In this document: positions 1-5,654 of the stretch, in pieces
Layout: each line of letters opens with the position of its first letter
Position numbering within the stretch: the stretch's first letter is position 1
Origin: Alphaproteobacteria bacterium
Lineage (GTDB): Bacteria > Pseudomonadota > Alphaproteobacteria > Micavibrionales > UBA2020
Assembly: GCA_020853455.1 (NCBI GenBank)
Contig: JADYYV010000233.1
Location: forward strand, 1-6,266
Direction of reading: 5' to 3'
DNA: 6,266 bases
The notes under the pieces: generated by a model
What the model was told of the DNA's origin: nothing
Database searches by the model: none
What the model saw: only the letters and a program-made list of their open reading frames with translations
Program-made: the position numbers and the translations under genes

Positions 1-633
1 ATGGCGGTGGGCGAAGCGGCCTGCGTTTCCGTGCATGGCGCGAACCGTCTCGGCTCCAACTCGCTTTTGGATTTGGTTGTATTTGGCCGCGCGGCCGCAA
101 TCCAGGCCGCGAAAACCATCACGCCGGGCGCATCGCATAAACGCCTGCCGGCCGATGCGGGATCCAAAGCGCTCGACCGCTTGGACAAACTCCGCAACGC
201 GAAAGGCGGCACGCGCACGGCGCATCTTCGTTTGCAAATGCAAAAAACGATGCAGGAACATTGCGCGGTTTTCCGCACGACGAAACTTTTGCAGGAAGGC
301 TGCGCGAAGATCCAGAAAATCGCCGGCGGCCGCGCGGATCTCGGCGTGACCGACAACTCCATGATCTGGAATTCCGATTTGGTCGAAACCATCGAACTCG
401 ACAATCTGATGCTGCAGGCCGTCGCATCCATCGAATGTGCGCAAAACCGCAAAGAATCGCGCGGCGCGCATGCGCAGGAGGATTTCCCGGACCGCGACGA
501 CAAGGAATGGATGAAACATTCGGTCATCTATGTGGATGATAATGCTAAACATTCCATCACCTATCGCCCGGTGCATATGAACACGCTGACCAATGAGGTG
601 GAAGCGGTGCCGCCGAAAGCACGCGTATATTGA
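1..633 (+). CDS. sdhA: Succinate dehydrogenase flavoprotein subunit, C-terminal part (5' end outside window)
   Basis: This is the catalytic FAD subunit of complex II, which oxidises succinate to fumarate on the inner face of the inner membrane and passes electrons to SdhB. The visible 210 residues are about the last third of a protein usually near 600 residues. The first ATG is an internal Met (MAVGEAACVS), not the start. Residues 12-32 carry the family signature HGANRLGSNSLLDLVVFGR; its Arg (residue 16) belongs to the dicarboxylate-binding active site in characterised homologues. The C-terminal domain shows RGAHAQEDFPDRDD followed by a WMKH motif, and the typical alphaproteobacterial end VEAVPPKARVY. 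Nothing in the visible part is broken. The next gene is on the opposite strand, so sdhA ends its transcription unit here instead of continuing into sdhB. I see no strong intrinsic terminator after the stop; only weak hairpins lie at about 641-658 and 669-687. Confidence 0.97.
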   Translation: MAVGEAACVSVHGANRLGSNSLLDLVVFGRAAAIQAAKTITPGASHKRLPADAGSKALDRLDKLRNAKGGTRTAHLRLQMQKTMQEHCAVFRTTKLLQEGCAKIQKIAGGRADLGVTDNSMIWNSDLVETIELDNLMLQAVASIECAQNRKESRGAHAQEDFPDRDDKEWMKHSVIYVDDNAKHSITYRPVHMNTLTNEVEAVPPKARVY

Positions 634-730
634 CCTGTTTTGTGCATGTTTCAGCACATAGTCATTTCTGAAAAGCATTGATTTTCAACGGGTTAGCAAT
701 CGCGCCCGCTCGATCATGAATCGTTATATT

Positions 731-1717
731 TCAAGCACTTACACGGAAGGCACGCGCCGGATTTTGCGTTTTTTCGAGCACGGTCCTGAGCGCTGAAAGC
801 GTTTCCGCAACCGTGATCTGCGGCACGGGCTTGCCCGTCAGCACCAGCGCCGAGTTGTTGGGCGTGACGGGTTTCCACGTCGCGGGATCGCTGTAGTAAC
901 CAAAAAAGGCAAACACCGGCGCGCCCGTGACCGCGGCAATATGCGTGGGCCCCGTATCGTTGCCGAGCGTCAGCTGCGCGCCCTTCGCCAGCGCCGCAAT
1001 ATCGGGCAGCGAGGTTTGCCCGCAGACATCGAGCCCGCCGCCGGTCATCGCGGCGATTTCCGCGCAGAGCGATTTTTCCTCCGCCGACGGCCCGCCGATC
1101 AGCACGGGCGTGATGCCGCGCGCGAGCATATCCTTCGCAACCGCGACGTAATTTTCCTTCGGCCATTTCTTGAGCGGGCGGTTGGCGGCAGCGACCGGCA
1201 CCAGCAGCGCATATTTGCCCGCGATGCCGAATTTCATTTTCGCTGCCGAAATTGCTGCGTCATCGAGCATCTCCGCCGGCAGCTGCGGCGGCTGCAGTTT
1301 CTGGTTGATGCCCAGCACGCCCATATCCTGCAGCATGTCCTGCAGCAGCAGCGATACGTGTTTTTTGCCGATCACCGCGCCCGCGCCGAAATCCTTCTCG
1401 TCATTCTCCAGCACGCGCAGTTTTTCGGGCGCATAGACCGGCGCATCGGGAAAGGTTTTGCCAAGCGTATAGGGATCGTAAAAATTGAGGTTCACCGCAA
1501 AGCGCGGATTAAGCGCCAGCAGCGCATCACCATCGCGCGTTTCGAGTTTAAATCCGCCCAGCGTTTCCACCCAGTCGCGCGACCGCGCATGGCCCACCGC
1601 CACCAGCGGGATGCCTTCACGCGCCGCGTAATCGCGCAGCTGCGCAATCGCGGGCACCGACAGCAGGCAATCGCCGAGGTCTTTGGGGAGGTTTAAAACG
1701 ATAGCGTCAGTTGTCAT
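731..1717 (-). CDS. Glycosyltransferase family 9 (ADP-heptose:LPS heptosyltransferase-like)
   Basis: The 328-residue protein has the two-domain GT-B architecture of family GT9 and a normal family length. The N-terminal Rossmann half opens with VLNLPKDLGDCLLSVPAI; the Asp of LGD (residue 16) aligns with the catalytic Asp of WaaC/WaaF-type enzymes. The C-terminal half begins near LLVPVAAANRPLKKWP (about residues 171-186), continues with VLIGGPSAEE (205-214), and contains the hallmark nucleotide-sugar loop LGNDTGPTHIAA (251-262). Family members transfer heptose or related sugars from ADP-sugars to lipid A-core on the cytosolic face of the inner membrane. The exact donor and acceptor cannot be read from sequence, so no Waa symbol is given. 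There is no signal peptide or membrane segment. The ATG at 1717 lacks a clear Shine-Dalgarno but lies about 31 nt downstream of a good promoter. The gene is divergent from the HAD gene and convergent with sdhA. Confidence 0.93.
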   Translation of the reverse strand: MTTDAIVLNLPKDLGDCLLSVPAIAQLRDYAAREGIPLVAVGHARSRDWVETLGGFKLETRDGDALLALNPRFAVNLNFYDPYTLGKTFPDAPVYAPEKLRVLENDEKDFGAGAVIGKKHVSLLLQDMLQDMGVLGINQKLQPPQLPAEMLDDAAISAAKMKFGIAGKYALLVPVAAANRPLKKWPKENYVAVAKDMLARGITPVLIGGPSAEEKSLCAEIAAMTGGGLDVCGQTSLPDIAALAKGAQLTLGNDTGPTHIAAVTGAPVFAFFGYYSDPATWKPVTPNNSALVLTGKPVPQITVAETLSALRTVLEKTQNPARAFRVSA

Positions 1718-1754
1718 TATTTTTCAATGAGTTGACGAGGAAGATGATTGATTA

Positions 1755-1783
1755 ATACTACCCTTTTCCTGTTGATATGTCAA
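1755..1783 (-). promoter_or_regulatory. Predicted sigma-70-type promoter of the GT9 gene
   Basis: Read on the minus strand, a perfect -35 TTGACA (1778-1783) is followed by a 17-nt spacer and the -10 TAGTAT (1755-1760, 4 of 6 consensus bases). Transcription would start near 1748, giving a leader of about 31 nt. The -35 hexamer directly abuts that of the divergent HAD promoter. This is prediction by pattern only. Confidence 0.55.
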
Positions 1784-1800
1784 ATTTGATATGCCATAAT
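1772..1800 (+). promoter_or_regulatory. Predicted sigma-70-type promoter of the HAD gene
   Basis: TTGATA (1772-1777), a 17-nt spacer and CATAAT (1795-1800) each match consensus at 5 of 6 positions. The start site would be near 1807, about 33 nt before the ATG at 1840. This rules against the upstream in-frame ATG at 1777, which lies inside the -35 region. The spacer holds the palindrome TCAAATTTGA (1780-1789), and the octamer TTGATATG occurs twice (1772-1779 and 1786-1793). Confidence 0.55.
1780..1789. promoter_or_regulatory. Palindrome TCAAATTTGA between divergent promoters, possible operator
   Basis: This perfect 10-bp palindrome occupies the spacer of the HAD promoter and overlaps the -35 box of the GT9 promoter. 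A protein bound here could affect both genes. The operator role is inferred only from position and symmetry; short AT-rich palindromes also arise by chance. Confidence 0.25.
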
Positions 1801-1839
1801 CCGGTCAGTTCAAGGGGATGGTTTAAGGGGGGGGATGCC

Positions 1840-2604
1840 ATGACACAGCCGCGCACAGCACCAAAAGCCGTGCAAAAACTCCCGAAAAACCTTCATGTGA
1901 TTTTCGACATGGACGGCACGCTGATGGACACCGAATGGGAAACATCGGCCATCACCGCCGATCTGGCGCGTGAAAAGGGCTGGGACATTTCGACCGAAGA
2001 CGTCTTCCGCAACCATGCGGGGCTGGGCGCGCAGGAAAAATTCATGTCGATCGCCAAAGTTTTCGGCGCGACGCCGACGCAAAGCGATCTGGAATATCTG
2101 GCAGCCGAACACGAACGCCGCAAGGCGCAGATTTACCACCGCGACGAAATTCCGATGATGCCGAACGCGGCGGCGGCGCTGCAGGATTTGAGCGACAAGG
2201 GCGTGGAGTTGAGCGTGGGGTCGAGCAACCCGTCGGCGCGATCCAAACTCGGCCTCGATAAAACCGGCCTGCGGCATCATTTCAACGACGCGGTCTTCGG
2301 CCCCGACAATGTCGATGGCAGAAAGAAACCCGACCCCGCCGTATTCCAGCGCGCAATGTTCGAAAAGAAATCGACGGAGAAAAACACCGTGGTGATCGAG
2401 GCTTCCGAACCCGGCATGCAGGCCGGCCGCGCGGCGGGCGCGGTCGTGGTCGCGCTGCTGGATCACCGTTTCGGCAATGGCGCGGCGGCAGCGGCGAAAG
2501 TCGCGGCGTTCCGCAAGGCGGGCGCGGATATTGTTATCCGCGATCTGGGGGAGTTGAAGGATTATATTTCGCCGCAGGTGCGGAAACGTCAGGCGCAAAT
2601 TTAA
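1840..2604 (+). CDS. HAD-superfamily hydrolase (subfamily IA, phosphoglucomutase/phosphatase-like)
   Basis: This 254-residue cytosolic protein carries the HAD motifs in order. Motif I is VIFDMDGTLMDTE, with nucleophile D23 and acid/base D25. A helical cap follows at about residues 32-105. Motif II is the Ser/Thr in SVGSSN (125-130), and motif III is K163 in the KKPDPAVF segment. A motif IV loop reads VVIEASEPGMQAGRAAG (184-200). HAD-IA relatives such as beta-phosphoglucomutase and phosphoglycolate or sugar-phosphate phosphatases have E-D-S at the start of motif IV; here it is E187-A188-S189, so the second acidic, usually Mg-binding, residue is missing. The substrate is not predictable. The start at 1840 is preferred over 1777 because a G-rich Shine-Dalgarno (AAGG followed by further G, 1825-1834) lies 5 nt upstream and 1777 falls inside the promoter. 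Nothing but adjacency links it to the glycosyltransferase. Confidence 0.88.
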   Translation: MTQPRTAPKAVQKLPKNLHVIFDMDGTLMDTEWETSAITADLAREKGWDISTEDVFRNHAGLGAQEKFMSIAKVFGATPTQSDLEYLAAEHERRKAQIYHRDEIPMMPNAAAALQDLSDKGVELSVGSSNPSARSKLGLDKTGLRHHFNDAVFGPDNVDGRKKPDPAVFQRAMFEKKSTEKNTVVIEASEPGMQAGRAAGAVVVALLDHRFGNGAAAAAKVAAFRKAGADIVIRDLGELKDYISPQVRKRQAQI

Positions 2605-2613
2605 ACGCCACCA

Positions 2614-2785
2614 AAGTACCCTCACCCTAACCCTCTCCCAACATGCTTTGCATGTGAAACATGCATGGAGAGGGGATTCCTGAGTTGGCTTCGCCAACAT
2701 GATTATAAATTCCGTATTCTCTTTTGCGCCAGCAAAAGTCCTTAGTCCCCTCTCCCTCTGGGAGAGGGTTAGGGTGAGGGTACTT
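2614..2785. repeat. Composite hairpin-rich interspersed repeat bounded by 27-bp inverted arms
   Basis: The left arm (2614-2640, containing CCCTCACCCTAACCCTCTCC) is the exact reverse complement of 2759-2785. A second inner pair, GGAGAGGGGA at 2667-2676 and its complement at 2746-2755, lies inside. Between them are smaller hairpins: CATGC/GCATG at 2642-2654, CATGT/ACATG at 2651-2663, GTTGGC/GCCAAC at 2684-2698, and CTTTTGC/GCAAAAG at 2721-2738. The arm sequence resembles a palindromic repeat I recall as common between genes in many bacterial genomes. No transposase or target-site duplication is evident. In RNA it could form a long stem after the HAD gene and may act as a transcript end, though it has no clean U tract. 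Confidence 0.75.
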
Positions 2786-2800
2786 CGCGCATTCGCGCGC

Positions 2801-2822
2801 CATCCCGATGAAAATCGGGATC
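2801..2822. repeat. Interspersed palindrome (ATCCCGAT-GAAA-ATCGGGAT)
   Basis: A perfect 8-bp stem (2802-2809 with 2814-2821) encloses a GAAA loop. The element with its flanks (CATCCCGATGAAAATCGGGA) resembles a dispersed repeat family whose accidental translation gives the peptide HPDENRDPV, often seen in spurious gene calls. It sits just outside the larger composite repeat, so two repeat families are stacked here. Confidence 0.65.
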
Positions 2823-2904
2823 CAGTTTATACAACCTCTATCTCGATATTTGCGGATGTTGTAACATGGGAAAGTCAGATTTCAATTACTAAGGTCTTTA
2901 AAAC

Positions 2905-3888
2905 ATGACGAAGAAAATTTTCACGAGCTCCTGCAAGTTAAGCATTCTTACTCTCGTATTTATTGCAGTTTGCAGTGTATACACAAGCTCTCAAGCGGCA
3001 ACAGAGAGCGAGACCTTAGAGCAAACGGGAAAATCTTTTGTTCGCGCGCAAGATACAGTTGAATGCCAACCTGAAAACCTGCCGCCATGGCCGCTGGAGA
3101 ATTTAGACGCGGAAGAGAGAGAGGCTAGACTTAATTTTTTTCTTCATAAGTACGATTTTAAAGTAAAGGTTCAAAATACGGCGGATAGCACAGTGTGCAA
3201 GCCACTATTCGATAGTTTATTAAACGGCGGCAGCTTAAAAATACTTAATAGCACTTCTAATGCCCCAAAAACCGTAGGCTGTAAAAATATTCAAGATATG
3301 ACGCTGTATAGATCTTATGATGGAAAAGTACGCCCATCATTACTTCCTGATGACCAAGAGAGATCAACGTGGTCTGTTAAAGAAAAAGAGGCTTCCGCCG
3401 ATTTTTACTATCGCCAGACAAACTCACGGTATACTGAATATTATGATTTATCAAAGTACTTTGGTCCTAATTCCTGGGGAGTTATTGGTGAATCTGTCGC
3501 AATAAAATACAACGAACGTCATGCCAAAAAAATGTGTCTGCGTGGGTGGGATGCGTACATACAAGCTGGTACCTTGGGAAGAATAATAAACACACGAAGC
3601 TGCGACGCTTATTTTCTCCCGATATGGGCAGTGGGTGGGCAGCGTCTGATGGGTGACAATGAAAGTCACGATTCACAACCTTCTTTCACTGCGTTTATAG
3701 AACTAAATGGAGCGCCCTACGCGCTGTTGATGGCAATCTCTGGGGTTTGGAATAATTTTTCTTATATCTCATCTCCAAGGGGGGCAATGCCACAAGTTAT
3801 ATTGACACCTCTCCTTAATCCTAACGATGTCAAAATCCCAGTTGCTGCTACTAGTTCTTGTTTATACGAAGTTACCAACGCAAAATAA
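2905..3888 (+). CDS. Exported protein of unknown function, AT-rich gene
   Basis: I do not recognise the family. The 327-residue product starts with a Sec-type signal peptide: KK at residues 3-4, a hydrophobic core at about 12-25, and a likely cleavage after SQA (residue 31). The mature part has six cysteines (54, 98, 126, 211, 233, 319), an even number compatible with disulfides in an oxidising compartment. It is rich in aromatic residues, with no membrane helix after the signal and no catalytic motif I can name. It is probably periplasmic or secreted; the signal has no lipobox. The ATG at 2905 follows an AAGG at 2891-2894 with 10-nt spacing. Base composition is the striking feature: sampled stretches are about 33-45% G+C against about 60% in neighbouring genes, with many A/T-ending codons. 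This suggests horizontal acquisition. Upstream are stacked repeats, downstream a truncated gene. No clear promoter was found. Confidence 0.8.
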   Translation: MTKKIFTSSCKLSILTLVFIAVCSVYTSSQAATESETLEQTGKSFVRAQDTVECQPENLPPWPLENLDAEEREARLNFFLHKYDFKVKVQNTADSTVCKPLFDSLLNGGSLKILNSTSNAPKTVGCKNIQDMTLYRSYDGKVRPSLLPDDQERSTWSVKEKEASADFYYRQTNSRYTEYYDLSKYFGPNSWGVIGESVAIKYNERHAKKMCLRGWDAYIQAGTLGRIINTRSCDAYFLPIWAVGGQRLMGDNESHDSQPSFTAFIELNGAPYALLMAISGVWNNFSYISSPRGAMPQVILTPLLNPNDVKIPVAATSSCLYEVTNAK

Positions 3889-3961
3889 TTCGCGATCAAG
3901 CGCGGCTTGTTCCAGCGGCCATAAAGGGAACTTTCCGCCGGTGCGTGCGTTATAGGACGCC

Positions 3962-4306
3962 ATGGCCAAAAAACCTCTCAAATATGCGTCCGTTATCGAA
4001 CAGTCCTGCGGCGCGGGCGAGACTTTGCTTCTTGTTTCACGCCTGCATTGGATATTTCTGGCGAAAGGTCTTTTCTGGCTGGTCTGCCTGCTCCTCATCG
4101 GCATTTATCTGGATGTATCCAGTGATAAATGGATGCTGCAGCTGACATATCCGGGGACACTATACTTAATTGAGCGATTATCATTGCCGCATCAAAACCG
4201 CTTCGGCTTCGGCGATTTTTCGACTGTCGCGGATTTGAATTCGCCCACCGTCACGGGCGCGTCGCGGCGGGCGGCTTCGGCCAGGAAGCGGCTGACCGGG
4301 TTATAG
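3962..4306 (+). pseudogene. Truncated N-terminus of a bacterial PH-domain-like membrane protein
   Basis: The first 50 or so residues (MAKKPLKYASVIEQ, then GAGETLLLVSRLHW and a hydrophobic stretch WIFLAKGLFWLVCLLLIGIYL) resemble the start of small membrane-anchored proteins with a bacterial PH domain (bPH/YdbS-like). Those typically begin with a '(P/A)GE..........HW' motif followed by a membrane hairpin. Here the likeness stops near residue 50, with only one hydrophobic segment and no PH domain. From 4192 the frame continues as antisense to the metallopeptidase gene, giving an Arg/Ala/Ser-rich tail that is probably not selected. An AGGA lies 4 nt before the ATG. I read it as a decayed or truncated gene whose real homology ends at about 4110-4160. 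A short functional single-span protein of 114 residues is the alternative. Confidence 0.5.
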
Positions 4307-5322
4307 GCGGTGCCCGGCGGGTGCATGTAGAAATCTTCCTTCATATAGATGCTGTTCGCCCGCATCAGGATATCTTCGCGTTTTCGCTGGTACTGGTCTT
4401 CGGTGTATTTATCCGCATTTGATACCGTGGTGTCGATGATGCGGAGAAGTTCCTGTTCTTCTTTCGGCAAATTGCGGCGGAAGGCGTGGGCGATGGCGCG
4501 GACGGAGACGCCGTCCATGAATTCCTGCTTGTAAATTTCCGCCAGCTGTTTCGAGGGCGTGACCGTCGCGGCATCGGGCGTATCGGCCAGATGCTGCCTA
4601 AAATCCTTCAGCGTGGGCGACAGCAGGAACTGCATGCGGTAATTGCCGAAATAGGTGGTGGAATAATTATCCAGCCCGTTCAGCATGAAATCGGTGAATA
4701 GCGCGCGCGCAAAATTTGCATCGTCCTTGAAACTGTCAAACGGCTGTTTTTGCAAAAATGCTTTTGCATGCTGCGCGTTGGGGCCGCCGTCGCGGTTGTT
4801 GAACAGATCATCCAGATATTCGGGGTGGCCGGATTTGGCGGCCTTGCAGGCGGCGAGGACTTCGGATGTGTAGGCATCCGCCTCCATCATCATCGACAGC
4901 ATATGGGCGGTGCGCACATCCTTGATGCGCCGCGCGCCGCCGGTTTCGATGCTGCCCATGTCTTCCATCTGCAGCACGTGGCGGAATTCGTGATAGGTGG
5001 TGCGCGCCATGCCGACGGGGTCGCCGGTGTTGAGGATTTCGACATTGACGGTCGGGCGCCCCTGTTCCTTGGCAACCGCGCCGAAGGCGTTTTTGAGTTT
5101 GCGCTTTGATCGCACATCGACGGGGATATCGTTGCGGGCAATCGTTTCCTTCAGCGCGCCGCCGCCCGGCAGGTCGTCCAGCCGCTCCAGCATCTCGGCC
5201 TTGCGGGTATCGTGACTTCCGTATTTTTTCTGCTGGCGTTCTTCCTGCCATGCGTCGATCGCGCCGACGATGCGGGCCTTGAACTGGTCGGCGAAGCCGG
5301 GTGATGTCGGCGCTTTGGGCAT
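4192..5322 (-). CDS. Putative zinc metallopeptidase (HExxH), DUF6782-like
   Basis: This 376-residue protein has a clear zinc-peptidase signature: YHEFRHVLQ at residues 110-118, so H111 and H115 would bind zinc and E112 would be the catalytic base. A probable third ligand is E147 in MMMEADAYTSE (144-154), a gluzincin-like spacing. There is no signal peptide or membrane helix, so the protein is probably cytosolic or exported by a route not visible here. The N-terminus (1-60) and C-terminus (about 355-376, basic, Pro/Lys-rich) look flexible. From memory it resembles the DUF6782 putative metallopeptidases of proteobacteria; this assignment is tentative and the substrate is unknown. The ATG at 5322 has only a weak Shine-Dalgarno-like sequence, but a good extended -10 promoter lies about 40 nt upstream. 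The gene ends tail-to-tail with the truncated membrane gene. Confidence 0.78.
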   Translation of the reverse strand: MPKAPTSPGFADQFKARIVGAIDAWQEERQQKKYGSHDTRKAEMLERLDDLPGGGALKETIARNDIPVDVRSKRKLKNAFGAVAKEQGRPTVNVEILNTGDPVGMARTTYHEFRHVLQMEDMGSIETGGARRIKDVRTAHMLSMMMEADAYTSEVLAACKAAKSGHPEYLDDLFNNRDGGPNAQHAKAFLQKQPFDSFKDDANFARALFTDFMLNGLDNYSTTYFGNYRMQFLLSPTLKDFRQHLADTPDAATVTPSKQLAEIYKQEFMDGVSVRAIAHAFRRNLPKEEQELLRIIDTTVSNADKYTEDQYQRKREDILMRANSIYMKEDFYMHPPGTAYNPVSRFLAEAARRDAPVTVGEFKSATVEKSPKPKRF

Positions 5323-5362
5323 TTAACTTTGTCTGATTCTGCTGCGGATTTATTACAGGCAT

Positions 5363-5371
5363 ATTATAGCA
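5363..5371 (-). promoter_or_regulatory. Predicted extended -10 promoter of the metallopeptidase gene
   Basis: On the minus strand the sequence reads TGC followed by a perfect TATAAT (5363-5368, with TGC at 5369-5371). No good -35 lies at 16-18 nt, which is typical of extended -10 promoters. Transcription would start near 5356, giving a leader of about 33 nt before the ATG at 5322. Confidence 0.5.
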
Positions 5372-5459
5372 CAAACTGGCTTAACAGGGGGTCTGTGCCG
5401 TCAAAAAGACTTTAATATCAATGCCCTCGTGTCTGTCTTTTTCAAATCAAAGACTCTTC

Positions 5460-5567
5460 CCCACGAATGGACACGAATAGACGCGAATAGCATGCGCAAA
5501 TGGCGAAAGCCTATAAAAATAAAGCCTGCGGCACCTTCATTCGTGTCTATTCGTGTTCATTCGTGGG
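5460..5567. repeat. Long inverted repeat with arms made of three 10-bp units
   Basis: The left arm (5460-5488) matches the reverse complement of the right arm (5539-5567) at 27 of 29 positions; the mismatches are at 5470 and 5483. Each arm is itself three head-to-tail copies of a unit close to CACGAATGGA. The 50-bp centre (5489-5538) is AT-rich and unremarkable. Arms of this type (CACGAATnnA units) are known as dispersed repeats in diverse bacteria and give spurious peptides such as IRVHSW. No open frame of a mobile-element protein is present. Confidence 0.8.
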
Positions 5568-5600
5568 AGATTTGGGCATTGGCCGTCACAACCGAAAATA

Positions 5601-5631
5601 AAAAAGCCCCGCGCAGGGCACGGGGCTTTTT
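5601..5631 (-). terminator. Intrinsic terminator of the small orphan gene (works on either strand)
   Basis: AAAAAGCCCCG (5601-5611) pairs perfectly with CGGGGCTTTTT (5621-5631) across a 9-nt loop. On the minus strand the GC-rich stem is followed by a run of U about 24 nt after the stop of the 101-residue gene. The symmetric A and T tracts mean it could also stop plus-strand transcription. Confidence 0.88.
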
Positions 5632-5654
5632 CAATGCTTTCATCAGCGAAAGCC

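Noticed and set aside
641..687. Possible intrinsic terminator after sdhA
   Set aside because: Only two weak hairpins (TGTGC/GCACA and TGAAAA/TTTTCA) without a GC-rich stem plus U tract; insufficient to call.
941..1696. 251-codon plus-strand open frame opposite the glycosyltransferase
   Set aside because: It is very Arg/Gln-rich antisense sequence with no motif, while the minus strand shows clear GT9 signatures.
1777..1839. Upstream in-frame ATG adding 21 residues to the HAD protein
   Set aside because: It falls within the predicted -35 region, lacks a Shine-Dalgarno, and the added residues are not part of a HAD domain. The ATG at 1840 has a good ribosome-binding site.
1810..2700. 296-codon minus-strand open frame opposite the HAD gene
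   Set aside because: It is an antisense shadow of a high-GC gene: Arg/His-rich, no recognisable motif, and it starts inside the repeat. The plus-strand frame has all HAD motifs.
2605..2904. Insertion sequence or integron bringing in the AT-rich gene
   Set aside because: No transposase or integrase frame, attachment site or target duplication is visible in the window; only palindromic repeats are present.
2699..2908. 69-residue plus-strand frame containing PLSLWERVRVRV and RHPDENRDPV
   Set aside because: It is a translation through the two interspersed repeats; both peptides are typical spurious products of such repeats, and no ribosome-binding site supports it.
5403..5442. Inverted repeat AAAAAGAC/GTCTTTTT upstream of the metallopeptidase promoter
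   Set aside because: The arms are only 8 bp, AT-rich and 24 nt apart; it could easily be chance and no role is evident.
5460..5567. Possible CRISPR array
   Set aside because: The repeated units are only 10 bp, are contiguous without spacers, and face each other in two inverted blocks.
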